From positions 1 through 60,429 of the forward strand of contig NZ_BHZE01000017.1 of the NCBI RefSeq assembly GCF_003851885.1: a DNA stretch of 60,429 bases, written 5' to 3'. Positions 29,088 through 35,692 of the stretch are shown here, piece by piece. The DNA is from Thermaurantimonas aggregans (GTDB taxonomy: Bacteria > Bacteroidota > Bacteroidia > Flavobacteriales > Schleiferiaceae). Below the pieces are notes generated by a model. That model did not search any database. It was not told the DNA's origin and saw only the letters and a list, made by a program, of their open reading frames with translations. Each line of letters opens with the position of its first letter. The stretch's first letter is position 1. The translations under genes were made by a program, and so were the position numbers.

Positions 29088-29217
29088 GGGCGTGCCCCAG
29101 ACAAGGCACCTGTGGTGCCTTTGTCTGGGTCGGTCCATTCCGGGCTCGCTGTTCGCTCGGTGCTTCGCTGCGCTCAGCCCTGCCGGCTTCGCCGTCACCC
29201 TCCATGCACCTCACGCG
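29088..29217 (+). repeat. GC-rich structured intergenic element
   Basis: A block of about 130 bp, much richer in G+C than its surroundings, preceded by a run of T. A near-perfect 15-bp hairpin is visible (29096-29110 with 29114-29129, one extra T). The outer ends GCGTG and CACGC can also pair, and GGGCT...AGCCC lies between. From memory, similar GGGCGTGCCC...CACGC blocks recur between genes in Bacteroidota, but I cannot verify copies here. It lies between the SDR gene and the GDPD gene and could act as a terminator or a REP-like repeat. Confidence 0.55.
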
Positions 29218-29302
29218 TTCAAGGTACTGCCAACGCACTTTTGTTTGTACATATTGCCACCTTTAGCACCATAATTGCACAATAAAAACTGCCCATTTTG
29301 CC

Positions 29303-30193
29303 ATGAAACAAACCCCTTCCATTATTCTGTTTTTTTATTTGTTGTTTATCCCCTTAGCGTGCAAGAATTCAGAAATGGAAATTCAAGGCCATCGCGGCTG
29401 CAGAGGCTATTGGCCTGAGAACTCAATTTATGGAATGCTCGAGGCAATAAAGCAAGGAGTGGATGTGCTGGAAATGGATGTGGTGGTATCCAAAGATCTG
29501 GTAATCTTACTTTCTCATGAACCTTACTTTCACCATGAAATCTGCCTCGACCCAAACGGTAATCGCATTTACGAAAGCACCCAAGAGGCCTATAACATTT
29601 ATGAATTTACTTACGAACAGATACGCAATACCCGTTGCGGCACTTTCGCCCATCCCCGATTCCCACTCCAGAAGCAGAAAAGTTATTACAAGCCCTCCCT
29701 TTCGGAAGTGATTGACACTGTGAAAAAGGTTACAGAACTTCTCGGTAAACAAATTGGCTTTAACATTGAAATAAAGGCACGAGATGAGTGGAACGGCATT
29801 TTTCACCCAGACTATCGCGCTTTTGCAGATCTAGTAGCCGGCATTATTTACCGACATGGCATTATCCAGCAGACTACCGTTCAAAGCTTTCACATTCCCA
29901 CCCTTCAGTACCTTCACCGAGCTCATCCCAGTTTGAAACTTGTGCTTTTGGTCGATGAAGACGAAGACTTGGCAGAGAAATATAAAGAATTAGGTTTTAC
30001 ACCTGAGGTGCTCAGCCCGCACTTCAGCCACGTTTCAATGCCATGGATAAAGTTTGCCCATTCAAGAGGCATGAAGCTAATCACCTGGACGGTAAACGAT
30101 GCTGAGACTGCGAGAAGGCTTGCAAATATGGGCGTACACGGCATCATTACCGATTATCCCGATAGCATTTTTAAGGCTGTAAAAATCAATTAA
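29303..30193 (+). CDS. Glycerophosphodiester phosphodiesterase lipoprotein
   Basis: GDPD-family enzyme (TIM barrel) that hydrolyses glycerophosphodiesters to glycerol-3-phosphate and an alcohol. A lipoprotein signal ends at PLAC (Cys20), so the site is periplasmic or outer-membrane. Catalytic signature is visible: IQGHRGCRGYWPENS (His-Arg and Glu), VLEMDVVVSKD (Glu/Asp metal ligands) and SHEPYFHHE (His). C-terminal KLITWTVNDAETARRL and GVHGIITDYPD are typical. 296 aa fits. The start ATG follows a GC-rich intergenic block; no promoter box was recognised. Confidence 0.93.
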   Translation: MKQTPSIILFFYLLFIPLACKNSEMEIQGHRGCRGYWPENSIYGMLEAIKQGVDVLEMDVVVSKDLVILLSHEPYFHHEICLDPNGNRIYESTQEAYNIYEFTYEQIRNTRCGTFAHPRFPLQKQKSYYKPSLSEVIDTVKKVTELLGKQIGFNIEIKARDEWNGIFHPDYRAFADLVAGIIYRHGIIQQTTVQSFHIPTLQYLHRAHPSLKLVLLVDEDEDLAEKYKELGFTPEVLSPHFSHVSMPWIKFAHSRGMKLITWTVNDAETARRLANMGVHGIITDYPDSIFKAVKIN

Positions 30194-30210
30194 ACTTTTC
30201 AGGCTACGTT

Positions 30211-30990
30211 TTACACGCTTTGATCCACGAGCTCAGCTATATCGAGTACTTTAACGGATTGCTCTTTTTCCTTGTGTTTTACGCCATCTGTAAGCATTGT
30301 ATTGCAAAACGGACAAGCAGCTGCGATCACTTCACTTCCTGTAGCCAAGGCTTCTTCAGCACGCTCGATGTTAATGTCTTTCGTGCCTTTTTCTGGCTCT
30401 TTAAACATCTGAGCCCCACCGGCTCCACAGCACAATCCCTTGGCTCGGCTACGCTTCATTTCAGCTAAATCAGCATCCAGTGCTTCGATGATTTCGCGCG
30501 GGGCTTCGTACTCGCTATTGGCTCTTCCAAGGTAACAAGGATCGTGATAGGTGATTTTCTTACCTTTAAAACTACCGCCTTGAATCTTGAGCTTATTGTT
30601 TTTCAGCAAGTCGTTGATTAGCTGTGTGTGATGCACGACTTCGTACTTTCCACCCAGCTCGGGATATTCGTTTTTCAAGGTATTAAAACAGTGTGGACAG
30701 GCTGTTACAATTTTTTTCACCTCATAGGCATTCATCACCTGAATGTTCTGCATGGCCATCATTTGAAAGAGAAATTCGTTTCCAGCCCTTTTAGCTGGGT
30801 CGCCCGTACAACTCTCCTCCGTACCCAAGATACCAAAGGTGATGCCTGCCTTTTGTAAGATAGAAGCCAGGCTTCGGGTTATGCGTTTTGCTCTGTCGTC
30901 AAAAGAACCTGCACAGCCTACCCAGAAGAGAATTTCGGGACTTTTTCCCTCGGCCATCCATTCGGCCATTGTTTTAATACCTTGATTCAT
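30211..30990 (-). CDS. (Fe-S)-binding oxidoreductase subunit with CCG domains (HdrB/GlpC-like)
   Basis: Cytoplasmic Fe-S protein with two cysteine-rich CCG domains, as in heterodisulfide reductase subunit B, LutA and GlpC. The N-terminal GCAGSFDDRAKR leads domain 1, which continues with EESCTGDPAKRAGNEFLFQ and ACPHCFNTLKNEY. Domain 2 has YHDPCYLGRANSEY, KGLCCGAGGAQMF and ACPFCNTMLTDG. Such domains bind non-cubane 4Fe-4S or disulfide substrates. It ends the minus-strand block whose first Fe-S gene (32040-33353) encodes the membrane partner; the two probably form one complex passing electrons between a membrane quinone or cytochrome and an unknown soluble partner. Confidence 0.87.
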   Translation of the reverse strand: MNQGIKTMAEWMAEGKSPEILFWVGCAGSFDDRAKRITRSLASILQKAGITFGILGTEESCTGDPAKRAGNEFLFQMMAMQNIQVMNAYEVKKIVTACPHCFNTLKNEYPELGGKYEVVHHTQLINDLLKNNKLKIQGGSFKGKKITYHDPCYLGRANSEYEAPREIIEALDADLAEMKRSRAKGLCCGAGGAQMFKEPEKGTKDINIERAEEALATGSEVIAAACPFCNTMLTDGVKHKEKEQSVKVLDIAELVDQSV

Positions 30991-30999
30991 GTAATTTCG

Positions 31000-31587
31000 T
31001 TAATCAATCCACTTGTATTGAAGATTATTACCGCATTTGAAGCCGATAAATTTACCACCATTCTGCAATGAATAGTAAATAAGGGGCTTTTCAGGTGACC
31101 GCATGGTCAATACAGAAGTGTATTCTTGACCAAGCAGTTTCAGCGATTCTATATATTGACAATTTTTTACACAAACCATTTCTTTTGGTAAGTTGTTGAA
31201 CATCATTTCATTTTCTTCCCCAAGATGAAATATTTTCATAGTCAATTCATCGTGTAGCCTCGATAGCGTGACAGAGTCATACTTTGCTTTTAGCTGAAAT
31301 TCTATCTGCAATTGCAAATCAGTAATCGTTAACAGGTGTGTAATTACCTGATAAACAGGAACCTGATTGCTTGAAGCTTCACCCGCAACAAAGAGGGTGT
31401 CAGCTGAATGACGTGCTACAAACGTATCTCCGGTCTGTGAGATACAGTGCTTTAAATCTTTGAAATCTTTAAAGACGTCATGAGAAGATTTGTGTACGGG
31501 GATGATGATTTCGGATTTGTTTTTACATCCGAACAAAAACAGAGAGAAAAATGTGAATAGTGTGAAACTGGTAAATCTTTTCATCAC
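31000..31587 (-). CDS. Hypothetical lipoprotein
   Basis: Not recognised. MMKRFTSFTLFTFFSLFLFGC is a clear lipoprotein signal (lipobox LFGC, Cys21), so the protein should sit in an outer or inner membrane leaflet facing the periplasm. The remaining 175 residues have no familiar motif; three Cys are seen in the mature part besides the lipidated one. It overlaps the upstream HAD gene by 4 bp (ATGA), so translation is probably coupled, and it precedes the CCG Fe-S gene by 9 bp. Position suggests co-expression with the redox module, not a proven part of it. Confidence 0.65.
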   Translation of the reverse strand: MMKRFTSFTLFTFFSLFLFGCKNKSEIIIPVHKSSHDVFKDFKDLKHCISQTGDTFVARHSADTLFVAGEASSNQVPVYQVITHLLTITDLQLQIEFQLKAKYDSVTLSRLHDELTMKIFHLGEENEMMFNNLPKEMVCVKNCQYIESLKLLGQEYTSVLTMRSPEKPLIYYSLQNGGKFIGFKCGNNLQYKWID

Positions 31588-32018
31588 TCTTCAAAAACCT
31601 CAATCGTCAGATTTCGTTCAACCAAGTCGGTAAATTTTCCTTTGTAACGGGTAGCGCGCACGATGTGGTTATCGATCCAGTGATAGTTGCCACCCCGTGG
31701 CTTTCCGAAGAGAATGCCATGGTATTTAAAACCATGCTTTTGCAGCCAGGCTTCAGTCACTTGCCGATGTTCCTCAGTACGAGAGGTAAAAAAAGTAATG
31801 ATGTGTCCTTGATCATACCATTGATTGCAGATTTTCAAGGCATCAGGATACACCTCTGCATCGATCATCCTCCAGGGCTCTTCGTTAGGAATATCTTCGC
31901 AAATGGTGCCATCGATGTCGATCAAAAAGTTTTTAACGCCAGGTGGCAATTGGGGGCTAATTCTCTTGCCGTTTTCTTCGGCTTCCTGAAGCGGGGGAGT
32001 AGTGTTAATGTGTGTCAT
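31584..32018 (-). CDS. Small HAD-superfamily phosphatase
   Basis: HAD hydrolase of 144 aa. Motif I is FLIDIDGTICED (about residue 33), motif II IITFFTSRTEEHR, and the C-terminal acidic region HWIDNHIVRATRYKGKF. Proteins like this in Bacteroidota are sometimes labelled phosphoheptose isomerase, which the sequence does not support: it has HAD motifs and no SIS domain. Substrate unknown. It differs clearly from the other small HAD protein at 19109-19540. It lies 21 bp after the membrane Fe-S protein gene and overlaps the lipoprotein gene by 4 bp, so all four are probably one transcript. Confidence 0.8.
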   Translation of the reverse strand: MTHINTTPPLQEAEENGKRISPQLPPGVKNFLIDIDGTICEDIPNEEPWRMIDAEVYPDALKICNQWYDQGHIITFFTSRTEEHRQVTEAWLQKHGFKYHGILFGKPRGGNYHWIDNHIVRATRYKGKFTDLVERNLTIEVFEE

Positions 32019-32039
32019 GGGTTTACAGAGTCAAGGAGA

Positions 32040-33353
32040 TTATTGATGAATCCAGTTGGCTCTGTCTGCTTGAGAAAACTGCCAGGGGGCTCCGTTGTTT
32101 TCTACATTGGTCATCATCATGTTCAGGCTTTGCGGGGCCTTTGATTCTTCCATCACCACATATTGCCTGAGCTGCATGATGATGTCCAGCGGATCGATGA
32201 GCACCGGACAGGCCTCTACGCAGGCATTACAACTGGTACAAGCCCAAATTTCTTCTCGAGTGATGTAATCGTCAAGCAGACTTTTGCCATCATCCACAAA
32301 CTTTCCGCCATTGGCATCCATTATTCTGCCAACTTCTTCGGCGCGGTCGCGCACATCCATCATGATTTTGCGAGGCGAAAGCTTTTTGCCGGTCTGATTG
32401 GCCGGGCATTCAGCAGTACATCTACCGCACTCTGTACACGTGTACGCATTCAGTAAATTGACCCAAGTAAGATCCATTACATCTTTTGCCCCAAACTTAT
32501 CGTTTTCAGCAGTTTGGCCATTTTCAGGTGCAGCATACGGATTGGCGTTGGGGTCGAGCATAAGCTCTACTTCCTTCTTCACGCGCTCATTGATGGGAAA
32601 CTTTCCTTTTGGTGTAAGCTTGGCATACCATGTATTCGGGAAAGAAAGAATGATGTGAAAGTGCTTCGAAAAGGGTAAGTAGTTTAAAAAGGCAAGTATA
32701 CCAAGGATGTGCGCCCACCATGCTACGCGCTCAGCCAGGTGAAGGCTCTCTTGTGACCAGCCTGAAAAAATAGGTGCCAACATTGAAGATATCAAGAAAG
32801 GACCCGCCGGGGCATTGTCCATATTTGCCTCAGCAGCTCCAATCATCAGCAGGGCTACCATCAGCACTATTTCGATGATCAAAATGTTATTGGCGTCTTT
32901 AAAGGGCCAACCTTTGAGTTCTGGTTTTTGAAAGCGATCGATTTTCATCACATTGCGCCTCCACAGAAAGACTATACATGCAATAATTACTGCCACAGCA
33001 AGCACCTCAAAAAAGTTAATGGCAAAGGTGTAAACTCCGCCTAAAGGCTTAGCAAACAGCCGATGTGTACCCAACAAACCGTCTAAGAGTATCTCGAGTA
33101 CCTCAATATTGATGAGCAGAAAGCCTACGTAGATGACAATGTGAAAAAAGCCCGCCACAGGATTGATGACCATTTTGCTCTGCCCCAGCGCTACACGCAT
33201 CATGGTACGCCAGCGTTTTTCGGGTTGATCTGTTCGGTCTATATCCCTGGCCATTAAAATATTGCGCCGAATTTTCTGAACATTTTTAGTGAAGAAATAA
33301 ATGGCTGTGACAAGGGCAGCTGCAAAGAGCACATTGCTGATACCGAAACTCAT
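32040..33353 (-). CDS. Membrane Fe-S protein with NarI-like helices and two 4Fe-4S clusters
   Basis: Inner-membrane redox protein related to heterodisulfide reductase C/E, DsrMK and GlpC-type modules. The N-terminal 270 residues contain about five or six hydrophobic helices of the NarI/cytochrome-b type (first helix near residue 6-22), which may bind heme and a quinone. Then come two ferredoxin clusters: CTECGRCTAECP (about 310) and CTSCNACVEACP (about 370). The protein lacks CCG domains itself; these are supplied by the gene at 30211-30990. Together they look like a two-part quinone:thiol or quinone:ferredoxin oxidoreductase. It follows the MCE protein gene by 34 bp, on the same strand. Confidence 0.86.
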   Translation of the reverse strand: MSFGISNVLFAAALVTAIYFFTKNVQKIRRNILMARDIDRTDQPEKRWRTMMRVALGQSKMVINPVAGFFHIVIYVGFLLINIEVLEILLDGLLGTHRLFAKPLGGVYTFAINFFEVLAVAVIIACIVFLWRRNVMKIDRFQKPELKGWPFKDANNILIIEIVLMVALLMIGAAEANMDNAPAGPFLISSMLAPIFSGWSQESLHLAERVAWWAHILGILAFLNYLPFSKHFHIILSFPNTWYAKLTPKGKFPINERVKKEVELMLDPNANPYAAPENGQTAENDKFGAKDVMDLTWVNLLNAYTCTECGRCTAECPANQTGKKLSPRKIMMDVRDRAEEVGRIMDANGGKFVDDGKSLLDDYITREEIWACTSCNACVEACPVLIDPLDIIMQLRQYVVMEESKAPQSLNMMMTNVENNGAPWQFSQADRANWIHQ

Positions 33354-33387
33354 AATCCTCTCAATTCCAAGTTAGTGAAAAAACAGT

Positions 33388-34353
33388 TTAAGGCTTTAAT
33401 GGTTTTTCATTTTTAAACTTTTCGCGCACCTCCTCATCAGAGTAGGGTTTAGACTTTTTACCGAATACTGACACATGAATGTACCTTCTTGGATTGTACT
33501 TCAGGTCAATAAGTAATTTGTTGAGCTGGTCAGTGGTAATGCGCAGATTATCATATAGGGTTGAGTCTTGTGTCAATTTTCCTAAATTTCCTTTACCAGC
33601 CTGTATTTCAGCAAGCAATTTGTTTAGTTCGTCGGTCGCCTGTTGCAAGCTTGCCACCAATCTCGCGGGATTCTCGGCTTTAAGCGAGTCGGTAATTGCA
33701 GCGGCATTGTTGAGCGTGCGATTAAGGGCAGAGTTATTCGCCGACAAGGTTTGGGTTAATTTTTCAAGGTTGCTAACAATAGTGCTGATGCGTTGGGTAT
33801 TTTGATCGATTACTTCATTGATTTTAGCGATGCTTCTGTTCAGATTGCGCACATTGTTTTCGTCGAGGATGTGATTAACCTTAGTTAATAGCGAATCGAT
33901 ATTGTGAGCTATGTTTTCAAAATTGTCTTTAAGCTGAACGAGCTCTTCCGCAAATCCGTTGTCAAGGGCTGACTGCAGCGTATCACCTTCTTTGAGAAGT
34001 TCCGGTGAGTCGCCCGGCTTTAGCACAATGGATTTACCGCTTAGCAAATCGGTTGTAGAGATCATCGCGATGGTATTCTTTGGCAGCTTAATTTTTTCGC
34101 GTAAGGAGAATTCTACAATAAGCTTGCTGCCTGTAGCATCGAGAAAGGAGATGCTTTCAACCTGACCAACGTTATATCCATTTAGGATTACAGCCTGAGC
34201 GCGTGCCAAACCGTTAACGTTGTCGTAAAGTGCGTAATAACTTGTCTTGGTTACGAAGATGTCGTTTCCTTTTAAAAAATTGATACCCCAGTAGAGGAAG
34301 GCTATGGTGATGAGTGCAATGGATCCGGCCTTAAATTCTCTTGAAAACTTCAA
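33388..34353 (-). CDS. MCE/MlaD-family lipid-transport protein
   Basis: Single-pass inner-membrane protein with a periplasmic MCE domain. One TM segment lies at about residues 10-25 (AGSIALITIAFLYWGINFL), the MCE domain at about 35-115 (YYALYDNVNGLARAQAVILNGYNVGQVESI). A long helical and coiled-coil region follows (about 135-270), rich in Asn, Leu and Lys. MCE proteins form hexameric rings that carry phospholipids between membranes; MlaE/MlaF partners are not in the window. 321 aa is normal for Bacteroidota members. It is 77 bp downstream of the amidase gene, in the same direction, an arrangement I associate with flavobacterial genomes. Confidence 0.9.
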   Translation of the reverse strand: MKFSREFKAGSIALITIAFLYWGINFLKGNDIFVTKTSYYALYDNVNGLARAQAVILNGYNVGQVESISFLDATGSKLIVEFSLREKIKLPKNTIAMISTTDLLSGKSIVLKPGDSPELLKEGDTLQSALDNGFAEELVQLKDNFENIAHNIDSLLTKVNHILDENNVRNLNRSIAKINEVIDQNTQRISTIVSNLEKLTQTLSANNSALNRTLNNAAAITDSLKAENPARLVASLQQATDELNKLLAEIQAGKGNLGKLTQDSTLYDNLRITTDQLNKLLIDLKYNPRRYIHVSVFGKKSKPYSDEEVREKFKNEKPLKP

Positions 34354-34429
34354 TTTTTAAAAATTTTGTGCAATATTACAAAGCAAAGCAGGACATCTTA
34401 TTTGAGTATGCGCTAAACTAAGGCTGGAG

Positions 34430-35692
34430 TTAATTGCCCTTTCTTAAATTTTCAGCATCGATTACAGAGATGCGCTGTGCTCCATTGTAGGGCGCCACAA
34501 AGGCATCTTTAAAACCTTTTTTACGCATTTTGTTTTGTACGGTTAGGGCCTCGTTCATGCTTCGGAAGCAGCAAATTTGATATTTGTACAAATTGCCTTC
34601 CTTTACTTCAATTACCGATTCCTCTAGTTGAAACAGCCTATCGTCTTTCGGCTTTTGAGTAGAAGAAGTCTCGATTTGAACTCTAAAGTGTACTCCATTG
34701 GCCAAATGGGCTTCCGAAGGATTTTTTGAGGATTCTGCATGGGGAGTTGCTGATGGATTTTCTGCAATCATCTCCCGGGTAGATGCAGTCATATTGTTTG
34801 ACTGGTTTTCCCCTCCAGGGATTGCCCTTTTTTGGGGTTCGATATTACCAGCTACATCGCCGGCAGGTGCCGGAGGCATAGATTTACGGCTACGAGCTTC
34901 GACGGTAGTTTTGTATTCCTTAACAGCGCGATAAATAGCCGAAGCCATGATCTCCTGCCCCTGGCGGGTGTTGAGAAAATCCTCTTCTGCTGGATTGGTT
35001 AAAAAACCTAATTCGATCAAAACGGCCGGCATACTGGTACGACTGGTCACATACAAGGGCTGCTGGCGCACTCCACGATCTTTGCGTTTTGCTCGTTCCC
35101 TGAACTGGTTCTGAACCATTTGACCAAATTCAATGCTTTGATTCAGATGGGCATTTTGGTATAAAGTAAGGGCAATATATGTTTCTGGCTTGGTAGGATC
35201 AAAGCCTTCGTAGCGCACTTTGTAGTCGTCTTCCAGAAAAATTACCGAATTTTCCTGAATGGCTACGCGCATATTCTCTTCGCTGTGATTCATCCCCATT
35301 ACGAATGTCGTTGCTCCAAAGGCTACAGGTGAGGTGTAGGCATCGCAGTGGATGCTGATAAAAAGATCGGCCTTGACACGATTGGCTATGTTGGTGCGCT
35401 CATACAGCGGTACAAACACATCGCGATCGCGGGTGTAAACAACTTTTACGCCCGGCAGATTTTCCTGGATGTATTTGCCAACTAAAAGTGCAACTTCGAG
35501 GGAAATGTCTTTTTCTTTTTTTTGTTTTCTTCCTGTTCCTTTGTTTCCAGTATCGTAGCCTCCGTGGCCGGCATCAATTACTACCGTGCGGATGGTTCCA
35601 TCGCTGGACAAATGAAATATTTCAAATCCAGGCAGAAAAATTTCCATACCGACTACTACTGCAATGAATTTGAAATATTTGTGAATTTTCAT
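34430..35692 (-). CDS. N-acetylmuramoyl-L-alanine amidase (Amidase_3) with SPOR-like C-terminus
   Basis: Zinc amidase that cuts the bond between MurNAc and the peptide stem, acting in the periplasm during cell separation or wall turnover. I use ATG 35692 (MKIHKYFKF), not the TTG at 35728. An N-terminal hydrophobic segment (about residues 8-24) is the signal or anchor. Catalytic domain: VVIDAGHGGYD (zinc His), EKDISLEVAL (zinc Glu), LFISIHCDA (zinc His) and VLIELGFLTN (catalytic Glu). A Ser/Pro/Asn-rich linker leads to a C-terminal domain of about 75 aa (FRVQIETSSTQKP ... KYQICCFRSMNEALTVQNKMRKKGF) that resembles SPOR domains binding denuded glycan strands. The start overlaps the 5' part of the LptD reading frame on the other strand. 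Confidence 0.92.
   Translation of the reverse strand: MKIHKYFKFIAVVVGMEIFLPGFEIFHLSSDGTIRTVVIDAGHGGYDTGNKGTGRKQKKEKDISLEVALLVGKYIQENLPGVKVVYTRDRDVFVPLYERTNIANRVKADLFISIHCDAYTSPVAFGATTFVMGMNHSEENMRVAIQENSVIFLEDDYKVRYEGFDPTKPETYIALTLYQNAHLNQSIEFGQMVQNQFRERAKRKDRGVRQQPLYVTSRTSMPAVLIELGFLTNPAEEDFLNTRQGQEIMASAIYRAVKEYKTTVEARSRKSMPPAPAGDVAGNIEPQKRAIPGGENQSNNMTASTREMIAENPSATPHAESSKNPSEAHLANGVHFRVQIETSSTQKPKDDRLFQLEESVIEVKEGNLYKYQICCFRSMNEALTVQNKMRKKGFKDAFVAPYNGAQRISVIDAENLRKGN

Noticed and set aside
29076-29285. Several overlapping frames on both strands in the GC-rich intergenic block
   Set aside because: They follow from the GC-rich hairpin element; no frame has a recognisable protein pattern.
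31584-32018. Phosphoheptose isomerase
   Set aside because: The frame has HAD phosphatase motifs and no SIS-domain pattern.
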